A stretch of DNA of 64,000 nucleotides from Candidatus Nanopelagicus limnes. Its GTDB lineage: Bacteria > Actinomycetota > Actinomycetes > Nanopelagicales > Nanopelagicaceae. Each line of letters begins with the position of its first letter. The first letter of the stretch is position 1. Positions 25,713 to 32,603 of the stretch are shown here, piece after piece. Below the pieces are notes generated by a model, which searched no databases, was not told the origin of the DNA, and worked only from the letters and a program-made list of their open reading frames with translations. A program made the translations under genes and the position numbers. The stretch covers positions 310,001 to 374,000 of the forward strand of contig NZ_CP016768.2 of assembly GCF_002287885.2 (NCBI RefSeq), read 5' to 3'.

Positions 25713-25793
25713 ATGGGTGTGGACTCCGGAGGACCCGGGCCACTTAATAATACGCAAAGGGGTGGAATCCGGTTTACACCGGAGTCAGCCCAT
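25713..25793 (+). ncRNA. Structured 5' leader RNA, candidate riboswitch of unknown class
   Basis: GACTCCGG (25722-25729) pairs perfectly with CCGGAGTC (25779-25786). Outside it, ATGGG (25713-25717) pairs with CCCAT (25789-25793), whose last two bases are the start of the ATG. The closing helix therefore buries both the GGAG ribosome site (25781-25784) and the start codon. The ~50-base enclosed part has CCAC (25740-25743)/GTGG (25762-25765) pairing. An alternative local hairpin TCCGG (25768-25772)/CCGGA (25779-25783) competes for the same strand. This is a plausible translational switch; I cannot match it to a known riboswitch family. Confidence 0.5.
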
Positions 25794-27204
25794 GCCAGCG
25801 ATAAATCCAATTGTTTTAAACTCATTAGCAGATCTACAACCATCTTTGTATTGGTTAGATGCTGATCCATTAGAGCCAAGCTCTCACTCTGCCTTAACCA
25901 GTGATATTCAAACTGATCTTTGCATTATTGGCGCCGGCTACACCGGACTTTGGACGGCGCTCCTTGCAAAGGAGCGAGAACCAAACCGAGAGGTAGTAAT
26001 TATTGAGATGCGTGAGACTGGCAATGGGGCCTCAGGTAGAAATGGTGGATTTTGTAACGCATCTTTAACCCACGGTTTTGTTAATGGTTACACCCGCTTT
26101 CCTGATGAGATGGCGATAATTGAAAAGTTGGGGAGAGAAAATCTTGATGCGATGGAAGAGACAATAAAGAGATACAAGATTGATTGTGATTTTGAAAGAA
26201 ATGGTGAGCTGCGTATGGCAGTTGCCCCATGGCAGATGGCTGGTTTAAAAGAAGAGGCGATTGCTAGGAATAAAACTGGAGATCATGTTGAGGTATTAGA
26301 TAGGGATCAAGTTAGAGCATTAGTTAACTCACCGATTTATGAAGGCGCACTCTTTGATCATGATGGAACTGCGCTAGTTGATCCAGCCAGATTAGTTTGG
26401 GGACTTGAGAAGGCTTGTTTATCACTTGGAGTAAAGATCTATGAAAACTCTAAAGTGGATGAGTTAATAGATGATGGTGATCATGTTGTGGTTAAGAGCG
26501 CTTATGGATCTATAAGGGCTAAGAAGGTAGCCCTTGCCACAAATGTTTACACGCCCCTGATTAAGAGTGTTAAAAAATATGTAATTGCAGTTTATGACTT
26601 TCAATTAGTAACTCAGCCGTTAACTGCTGAGCAATTAGAAAGTATTGGTTGGAAAGGCCGGGAAGGACTCTCTGATGCTGGGTATCAATTCCATTACTAC
26701 CGGTTAACTAAAGAGAATGAGATTTTATGGGGTGGTTATGATGCGGTTTATAACTATGCAGGAAAGGTTCGCCAGGAGTATGAAACACGTCCTGAAACCT
26801 ATGCAAAGCTTGCAACTAACTTCTTTAAAACCTTTCCGCAGTTAGCTGGAATAAAATTCACCCATGGTTGGGGTGGGGCAATTGATACCTGCTCAAGATT
26901 TTCACCCTTTTGGGGACAAGCATTTGATGACAAGGTGGCATACGTTCTTGGCTATACCGGCTTAGGGGTAGCAACAACAAGATTTGGTGCATCAGTAATG
27001 CTTGATTTACTAGATGGTGTTGAAAGTGAAGCAACGCAATTATCGATGGTTAAACACAAACCAATTCCATTTCCACCAGAACCATTTAGATTCTTATTTA
27101 TCAGACTTACTCAATGGGCGATAACTAGAGCAGATAAGAATGGCGGTAAGCGTAATCTTTGGCTACGCCTACTTGATCGACTTGGATTGGGCTTTGATTC
27201 TTAA
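25792..27204 (+). CDS. FAD-dependent oxidoreductase (DAO family)
   Basis: The protein is 470 residues from the ATG at 25792, chosen because GGAG sits eight bases upstream and family members begin near PAINPIVLNSLADLQPSLYW. The FAD site reads DLCIIGAGYTGLWTALLAKE, followed by ASGRNGGFCNASLTHG; the C-terminal part has GYTGLGVATTRFGASVMLDL. DAO enzymes oxidise amines or amino acids (glycine, sarcosine, glutamylputrescine and others); the substrate is not readable here. It is a single gene after the pstS terminator with an unusual structured leader, so metabolite control is plausible. A longer frame from 25717 exists but would run through the helix. Confidence 0.85.
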   Translation: MPAINPIVLNSLADLQPSLYWLDADPLEPSSHSALTSDIQTDLCIIGAGYTGLWTALLAKEREPNREVVIIEMRETGNGASGRNGGFCNASLTHGFVNGYTRFPDEMAIIEKLGRENLDAMEETIKRYKIDCDFERNGELRMAVAPWQMAGLKEEAIARNKTGDHVEVLDRDQVRALVNSPIYEGALFDHDGTALVDPARLVWGLEKACLSLGVKIYENSKVDELIDDGDHVVVKSAYGSIRAKKVALATNVYTPLIKSVKKYVIAVYDFQLVTQPLTAEQLESIGWKGREGLSDAGYQFHYYRLTKENEILWGGYDAVYNYAGKVRQEYETRPETYAKLATNFFKTFPQLAGIKFTHGWGGAIDTCSRFSPFWGQAFDDKVAYVLGYTGLGVATTRFGASVMLDLLDGVESEATQLSMVKHKPIPFPPEPFRFLFIRLTQWAITRADKNGGKRNLWLRLLDRLGLGFDS

Positions 27205-27223
27205 ATTAAGTGTTAGGAGATAC

Positions 27224-27301
27224 TTACTTTCGCTTACTTGATCCATCTTTTGCGATTAGTAAGATTATCAAGATGGCAACTGCGGTAAGGATTGCTTCCA
27301 T
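27224..27301 (-). CDS. Possible 25-residue single-span membrane microprotein
   Basis: The minus strand has an ATG at 27301 and a stop at 27224 encoding MEAILTAVAILIILLIAKDG then SSKRK. A hydrophobic helix with a short basic tail is the usual layout of bacterial one-span microproteins. An AGGATA lies about 12 bases upstream, a weak ribosome site. It fills the otherwise empty stretch between the oxidoreductase and tRNA-Arg. It could be chance. Confidence 0.35.
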   Translation of the reverse strand: MEAILTAVAILIILLIAKDGSSKRK

Positions 27302-27360
27302 TGGTAAATTTTATCCTTAACCTGCTGCTTCAAACCAAATACTTGGCTTTGCTTCAAAAG

Positions 27361-27434
27361 CGCGCCTGGCAGGAATCGAACCTGCGACCTACTGCTTAGA
27401 AGGCAGTTGCTCTATCCGACTGAGCTACAGGCGC
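27361..27434 (-). tRNA. tRNA-Arg (UCU)
   Basis: The minus-strand cloverleaf has acceptor stem GCGCCTG/CAGGCGC with discriminator G, D-arm AGCTCAGTCGGATAGAGC, anticodon loop CTTCTAA (TCT) and T-arm GGTTCGATTCC. No CCA is encoded. It decodes AGA, a codon used often in this AT-leaning genome. Confidence 0.95.
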
Positions 27435-27485
27435 ATTATTTGAACGGGGTAAGTCTACCGATCACAACAGGTAAGGTTTGACCCT

Positions 27486-29153
27486 ATGGCTGAGTTTATT
27501 TACACGATGAAAAAGGCGCGCAAAGCGCATGGCGACAAAGTAATTCTTGATGATGTCACCTTGATGTTTTTACCCGGCGCCAAGATTGGTGTGCTCGGTC
27601 CTAATGGAGCTGGTAAATCAACAGTTCTGCAAATCATGGCAGGGCTGCAACAACCATCAAATGGTGAGGCTTATTTATCTCCTGGTTACTCAGTTGGAAT
27701 CTTGTTGCAAGAGCCGCCACTAAATGAGGATAAAAATGTTTTAGAAAATGTCCAAGAAGGCGTAGCAGAGACAATTGGATTGTTAACTAGATTTAATGCA
27801 ATCAGTGAAGAGATGGCAAATCCGGAAGCTGATTATGACAAATTATTAGCTGAGATGGGCACCTTGCAAGAGCAGTTAGATCATCGAAATGCGTGGGATT
27901 TAGATTCACAATTAGAACAAGCAATGGACGCACTTCGCTGTCCACCACCTGAAGCTGATGTGAAGGTCTTATCAGGAGGTGAGAGGCGCCGCGTTGCATT
28001 ATGTAAATTGCTATTACAAAAGCCAGATCTATTACTTCTTGATGAGCCAACAAATCATTTAGACGCCGAATCTGTGCTTTGGCTTGAACAACATTTAAGT
28101 AAGTATGAAGGAACTGTGGTGGCAATTACCCACGATAGATACTTCTTAGACAATGTTGCCCAATGGATCTTGGAGTTAGATCGAGGTCGTGCTTATCCAT
28201 ATGAAGGAAATTACACAACCTATTTAGAGACTAAAGAAGCTCGTATGAAGATTGAAGGACAAAAAGATGTTAAGCGGGCAAAGAGATTAAAAGAAGAGCT
28301 TGAGTGGGTAAGAATGAATGCCAAGGGCAGACAGACAAAATCTAAAGCTCGTCTTGCTCGTTATGAAGAGATGGCGGCTGAGGCTGATAAAACACGTAAG
28401 TTAGATTTTGAAGAGTTACAAATTCCACCAGGTCCAAGGCTTGGCGACATTGTGGTGGAGAGTAAGAATCTAGTAAAAGGTTTTGATGATCGTATTTTAA
28501 TTGATGACCTTTCATTCACGCTTCCCCGCAATGGAATCGTGGGAATTATTGGACCTAACGGTGCTGGAAAAACTACATTGTTTAAAACTATTTTGGGTAT
28601 GGAAAAAGCAGACTCAGGTGAGGTCAAAGTTGGCGAGACGGTAAAGATTTCCTACGTTGATCAGTCCCGTGGCGGGATTGATCCAAAGAAATCACTTTGG
28701 GAAGTTGTCTCTGATGGTCTTGATTACATAAAGGTTGGCAATGTTGAAATGCCAAGTAGGGCATATGTTTCTGCCTTTGGCTTTAAAGGTCCTGATCAAC
28801 AAAAACCTGCTGGAGTTTTATCAGGTGGCGAGCGAAATAGATTAAATCTGGCGCTAACACTTAAGCAGGGTGGAAATTTATTACTTCTTGATGAGCCAAC
28901 AAATGATTTAGATATTGAAACTCTTACCTCACTTGAGAACGCTCTCCTTGATTTTCCAGGGTGCGCTGTGGTTATTTCCCACGATCGTTGGTTTCTAGAT
29001 CGTATTGCAACCCATATTTTGGCTTATGAAGGTGAATCAAAGTGGTTCTGGTTTGAAGGAAACTTTGAAAGTTATGAGGAGAATAAGATCGCACGCCTTG
29101 GTATTGATGCAGCTCGTCCGCATCGTGCTACCTACCGTAAGTTAACTAGATAG
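27486..29153 (+). CDS. ettA: Energy-dependent translational throttle protein EttA (ABC-F ATPase)
   Basis: This 555-residue protein has the same length as well-studied EttA. It has two ABC domains without membrane helices: Walker A GPNGAGKST (about 39-47) with signature LSGGERRRVALCKLL, and Walker A GPNGAGKTT (about 357) with LSGGERNRLNLALTL. Both Walker B motifs read LLLLDEPTNHLD or LLLLDEPTNDLD. A charged linker (about 245-305, RMNAKGRQTKSKARL) is the P-site tRNA-interacting region of ABC-F proteins. It binds the ribosomal E site and gates elongation by ATP/ADP state. A TAAGGT hexamer eight bases before the ATG suggests a nearly leaderless mRNA. Confidence 0.95.
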   Translation: MAEFIYTMKKARKAHGDKVILDDVTLMFLPGAKIGVLGPNGAGKSTVLQIMAGLQQPSNGEAYLSPGYSVGILLQEPPLNEDKNVLENVQEGVAETIGLLTRFNAISEEMANPEADYDKLLAEMGTLQEQLDHRNAWDLDSQLEQAMDALRCPPPEADVKVLSGGERRRVALCKLLLQKPDLLLLDEPTNHLDAESVLWLEQHLSKYEGTVVAITHDRYFLDNVAQWILELDRGRAYPYEGNYTTYLETKEARMKIEGQKDVKRAKRLKEELEWVRMNAKGRQTKSKARLARYEEMAAEADKTRKLDFEELQIPPGPRLGDIVVESKNLVKGFDDRILIDDLSFTLPRNGIVGIIGPNGAGKTTLFKTILGMEKADSGEVKVGETVKISYVDQSRGGIDPKKSLWEVVSDGLDYIKVGNVEMPSRAYVSAFGFKGPDQQKPAGVLSGGERNRLNLALTLKQGGNLLLLDEPTNDLDIETLTSLENALLDFPGCAVVISHDRWFLDRIATHILAYEGESKWFWFEGNFESYEENKIARLGIDAARPHRATYRKLTR

Positions 29154-29166
29154 GTAGGGGTAGTAA

Positions 29167-29571
29167 ATGAAATACACCAGCAAGGTTTATGTTCGTTGGG
29201 CAGATTTAGATGCCTTTGGTCATGTTAATAATGCGGTTTATTTAACCTACGCAGAGTTAGCTCGAGTTGATTGGGGCGGTAAAGAGTTTGCGCCAAAGCA
29301 AGGTAGCTCTGTGTTAGTTGAGATGACAGTTGCTCACTCTGAGGTTGATTACCTACTTCCGATTACTAAATTTGGTGTTGATTATGATGTAAATCTTTGG
29401 GTAGAAAGTATTGGCAATACCTCATTCACAATGGCCTATGAAGTAACTAGAGATGGTGTGGTTTTTGCCAAGATGAAGACAGTTCAAGTAATGATTGATT
29501 TAGCGAAAATGAAATCTAGGCCAATTAGTGAGACTGAAAGAGCTTTCTTAAACAAGTATTTAGTTTCCTAA
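29167..29571 (+). CDS. Acyl-CoA thioesterase, 4-hydroxybenzoyl-CoA thioesterase-like hotdog fold
   Basis: The 134-residue protein has the YbgC/FadM-type motif VRWADLDAFGHVNNAVYLTY (about 9-28) with the catalytic Asp of DAFGHVNN, then a single hotdog domain. Members hydrolyse acyl-CoA thioesters; substrate range is broad and cannot be assigned. It follows ettA by 13 bp, with GGTAGGGG as ribosome site, and is followed four bases later by the MFS gene, so it sits in an operon-like run. Confidence 0.85.
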   Translation: MKYTSKVYVRWADLDAFGHVNNAVYLTYAELARVDWGGKEFAPKQGSSVLVEMTVAHSEVDYLLPITKFGVDYDVNLWVESIGNTSFTMAYEVTRDGVVFAKMKTVQVMIDLAKMKSRPISETERAFLNKYLVS

Positions 29572-29575
29572 GTAA

Positions 29576-30829
29576 ATGCTTAAATCTAGAATCCACCCAG
29601 CTTGGATTGTTGCTGGCATAACCTTTGGCACATTATTTGCTACCGCAGGTTTTAGAAGCGCGCCTTCTGTATTAATCCTGCCCCTTGAAGAGGATTTTGG
29701 TTGGCGCAGGGATGTTATTTCTCTAGCTGTTGCAATCAATGTTTTACTTTATGGTTTGACGGCGCCCTTTGCTGCGGCCTTAATGGAGCGATTTACTGTT
29801 CGAAAAGTTGTGATGGCAGCTTTAACCACTGTTGGCACCGGAGCGCTATTAACAATTTGGATGAGTCAAAGTTGGCATCTGATGCTGCTTTGGGGAGTAG
29901 TTGTTGGCGTTGGCACAGGATCAATGGCATTAGTTTTTGCGGCCACTATTGCAAATAGATGGTTTGTTAAAAAACGTGGGCTAGTAATTGGAATCTTGAC
30001 TGCAGCAGCAGCCTCTGGCCAATTAGTTTTCTTACCTGGTCTATCAAAGCTTGCCCAAGATCCAGGTTGGCGGGCATCCTCATTAGTAATCGCGCTCGGT
30101 GCTTATTTAATGGTGCCGTTGATCTTTTTCTTTCTTAAGGAGGATCCACAAAGTATTGGAACTACTCCATATGGCGCAGATAAAGATTGGGTGCCACCAG
30201 TATTACAAAAAGGTAATGCTGCAAAGGTTGCAATTAATACTTTAAAGGATGCCTCAAAGGTTAAGAATTTTTGGTATCTAGTTGGTTCATTTTTTGTTTG
30301 TGGTCTTTCAACTAGCGGCCTTATTGGCACACATTTTATTCCAGCAGCTCATGATCATGGAATGCCAACAGTTACTGCAGCATCCTTACTGGCACTAATT
30401 GGCGTCTTTGATGTGGTGGGAACCATTTTTTCTGGCTTTTTAACTGATCGAATTGATCCAAGAAAATTACTCTTTTTCTACTACTTACTTCGAGGGCTTT
30501 CTCTATTTTTACTGCCATCAATTCTTTTCTCAACACTTCATCCATCAACGCTAGTCTTCATAATTTTCTATGGCCTAGATTGGGTAGCAACTGTGCCACC
30601 AACGGTGTTGTTATGCCGTCAGGTATTAACTCCGGAAAAGGGCGCAATTATTTATGGTTGGGTCTTTGCAGCCCACCAAGTAGGCGGTGCTATCGCAGCC
30701 TTTGGCGCTGCGGTATTAAGAATTAAATTTGGAGATTACGCAGCAGCGTTTTATTTAACTGGAATTTTGTGTGTTGTTACCTCCTACTTTGTATTACAAA
30801 TTACCTTAAAAGAGAAGGTTAAATCTTGA
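29576..30829 (+). CDS. MFS transporter
   Basis: This 417-residue protein has about twelve hydrophobic segments in two halves with a central hydrophilic loop (about 195-220). The region between helices 2 and 3 (AALMERFTVRKVVMAAL) fits the MFS A-motif position, and a second copy appears as FLTDRIDPRKLLFF. It resembles the monocarboxylate/oxalate-formate group by the early PLEEDFGWRRDVISLA segment. The substrate is unknown. It starts four bases after the thioesterase gene and its stop overlaps the haemoglobin start by 4 bp. Confidence 0.85.
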   Translation: MLKSRIHPAWIVAGITFGTLFATAGFRSAPSVLILPLEEDFGWRRDVISLAVAINVLLYGLTAPFAAALMERFTVRKVVMAALTTVGTGALLTIWMSQSWHLMLLWGVVVGVGTGSMALVFAATIANRWFVKKRGLVIGILTAAAASGQLVFLPGLSKLAQDPGWRASSLVIALGAYLMVPLIFFFLKEDPQSIGTTPYGADKDWVPPVLQKGNAAKVAINTLKDASKVKNFWYLVGSFFVCGLSTSGLIGTHFIPAAHDHGMPTVTAASLLALIGVFDVVGTIFSGFLTDRIDPRKLLFFYYLLRGLSLFLLPSILFSTLHPSTLVFIIFYGLDWVATVPPTVLLCRQVLTPEKGAIIYGWVFAAHQVGGAIAAFGAAVLRIKFGDYAAAFYLTGILCVVTSYFVLQITLKEKVKS

Positions 30830-31203
30830 GCGAGAGTTTTTATGTAAGGGCCGGGGGAGAGAAAACCTTTAATGATTTAGTCTCTCACTTCTACGCATTA
30901 GTTGCAGTTAATCCAATCCTTCGCCCGATGTATCCAGAAAATGATCTACATGGTGCGGGAAGAAGGCTGCAAATGTTTTTAGAGCAGTACTGGGGTGGAC
31001 CAACTACTTATAGTGATGAAAGAGGCCACCCAAGATTGCGAATGCGTCACGCCCCATTTCATATTTCACGGATAGAACATGATGCTTGGTTAATCTGTAT
31101 GAAGGATGCGGTTAATGGTCTTGAGATTGGTGATGATTTAAAGGCTGAGTTATGGGAGTACTTAGAGGCAGCAGCTGCTGCGATGATTAACGCGGCTGAG
31201 TGA
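30826..31203 (+). CDS. Group II truncated haemoglobin (TrHbO type)
   Basis: The 125-residue protein has the 2-over-2 globin layout: FNDLVSHFYALVAVNPILRP with the B10 Tyr region, FLEQYWGGPTTYSDERGHPR, and RMRHAPFHI with the proximal His of helix F. A Trp at the G8-like position (DAWLICMKDAV) supports group II. Such proteins bind O2 or NO, with roles in oxygen delivery or nitrosative stress defence. It starts at a TTG overlapping the MFS stop, giving 4-bp coupling. Confidence 0.88.
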   Translation: MSESFYVRAGGEKTFNDLVSHFYALVAVNPILRPMYPENDLHGAGRRLQMFLEQYWGGPTTYSDERGHPRLRMRHAPFHISRIEHDAWLICMKDAVNGLEIGDDLKAELWEYLEAAAAAMINAAE

Positions 31204-31206
31204 GAA

Positions 31207-31770
31207 TTACCGCTTTGATTTAGGTTGAGACTTATTTCCAACCTTTAATATCTCACCATTTCGCAGATACCAAATAGTTCCTTTAGCATCTCTTACAGTT
31301 GTAATTCTAAGTCCAACGCTTTCAACAACGCCCTGCACATCTAAAACATCAATCTTGTCACCAACACCATATTGATCTTCAACTAACATAAAGATGCCAG
31401 ATAAAATATCTCGCACTAAAGTTTGTGCGCCAAGTCCTAATGCCACACCAATCACACCGGCCGAAGCAATCAGCGGCCCAAGATTTAAACCAAACTCAGC
31501 TAAAATCATAAAGATTGCAATTAACCAGATCACTCCATTTAATGTGGATTTTAAAACGGTGCTAGTTGTTTTAGCACGCTCTTTTTGTCTAATCCCAGAT
31601 CGTTTAGGTCCAGGGATTAAATCAGCGGTGGCAATTCGATTCATAAATCCGGTGATCCAGCGTTGGCCAAAACGGGCGATAGAAAGGGCCAAGATGATAA
31701 TTACGGTGATATTTAAGGGCGCTCCGGTGAACCAATCAAGGGCGGCTTCTAAATTCTTTGGCAGTTTCAT
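31207..31770 (-). CDS. Small MscS-family mechanosensitive channel protein
   Basis: This 187-residue protein has three hydrophobic segments: about 18-38, 75-95 and the pore-type helix GVIGVALGLGAQTLVRDILS (about 105-124). It then has the MscS beta domain IFMLVEDQYGVGDKIDV. It ends after about 190 residues, so the C-terminal alpha-beta cage domain of full MscS (286 residues in E. coli) is missing or very short. It is expected to relieve turgor on osmotic downshift. It is convergent with the haemoglobin gene, with only three bases between the stops. Confidence 0.85.
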   Translation of the reverse strand: MKLPKNLEAALDWFTGAPLNITVIIILALSIARFGQRWITGFMNRIATADLIPGPKRSGIRQKERAKTTSTVLKSTLNGVIWLIAIFMILAEFGLNLGPLIASAGVIGVALGLGAQTLVRDILSGIFMLVEDQYGVGDKIDVLDVQGVVESVGLRITTVRDAKGTIWYLRNGEILKVGNKSQPKSKR

Positions 31771-31904
31771 GGCTATTGTGTGAAAACCTTAACCCAATTG
31801 TAAGAAGGAATCTGCCCAGAAATGCTGTTTTTTTACCAACCTTGAGGCAAGATATGCCTACGCAGCACGAGCCACGCGCTGCCCCTTAAAGGAGAAAGCT
31901 TTCA

Positions 31905-32429
31905 GTGTCACAAACTTTGGTACTGAACGCCACCTACGAGCCACTAGGTGTCGTATCAGAGCGACGAGCATTGATCCTCGTCTTAAATCAGCGCGCTTCA
32001 ACTGTTGAAGATTCAGATCGCATACTTACCTACGCCCGCGGATCAATCACATTACCTGCGGTAATTAGATTAAATAAATTTGTAAAGATTCCATATCGCC
32101 ATGCGGTGCCACTATCGCGCAGAGCAATCTTTGCCCGAGATAACAATCGTTGTGTTTACTGCGGTGTTACTGCAACCTCAATTGATCATGTGATTCCAAG
32201 ATCAAGGGGCGGCGGTCATAATTGGGAGAATGTGGTTTCTGCTTGTCATAAGTGCAATCACTTAAAGGCTGATAAAACATTAAAAGATTTAGGTTGGCGC
32301 CTTCGCCACACACCGCGTGAGCCAGTAGGAGCAGCTTGGCGAATCTTGGGAACAGGTAAACCACATCGGATTTGGATTCCTTACTTAAAACCATTTGGGG
32401 TGGAAGCGATGGGGGCAGCAAGCGCATGA
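31905..32429 (+). CDS. HNH endonuclease family protein
   Basis: This 174-residue protein has an HNH domain at about 78-135: two CxxC pairs (CVYCG and CHKC), the metal-site segment SIDHVIPRSRGGGHNWENVV and a closing LKADKTLKDLGW. The zinc-stabilised HNH fold is common in actinobacterial chromosomes; this small type is ubiquitous in the phylum and its role is not established. The GTG start has a strong AAAGGAGAAAG site. It overlaps the next small gene by 4 bp. Confidence 0.85.
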   Translation: MSQTLVLNATYEPLGVVSERRALILVLNQRASTVEDSDRILTYARGSITLPAVIRLNKFVKIPYRHAVPLSRRAIFARDNNRCVYCGVTATSIDHVIPRSRGGGHNWENVVSACHKCNHLKADKTLKDLGWRLRHTPREPVGAAWRILGTGKPHRIWIPYLKPFGVEAMGAASA

Positions 32430-32602
32430 TTGAAGATGGCACCTTTGCAGGAGAAGGCTTAACTATTTTGCAGACACTTACCTATTTTGTGGTTGCACCA
32501 ACCATATTATTTGTGGTGATCTCATTTTTTGCCTACATCACCGCAAAAGAGACAAGAAGTAAGAAAAAAAGTAAGCCGGTATCGCTAACCTCAATTGAGT
32601 AG
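32426..32602 (+). CDS. Small single-span membrane protein
   Basis: The 58-residue ORF starts at an ATG overlapping the HNH stop (ATGA). It has an acidic N-terminus, one hydrophobic helix (LTYFVVAPTILFVVISFFAY, about 17-36) and a Lys/Ser-rich cytoplasmic tail. A longer in-frame start at 32372 would overlap the HNH gene more. No family is recognised. It is convergent with pepN, with one base between stops. Confidence 0.65.
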   Translation: MIEDGTFAGEGLTILQTLTYFVVAPTILFVVISFFAYITAKETRSKKKSKPVSLTSIE

Positions 32603-32603
32603 C

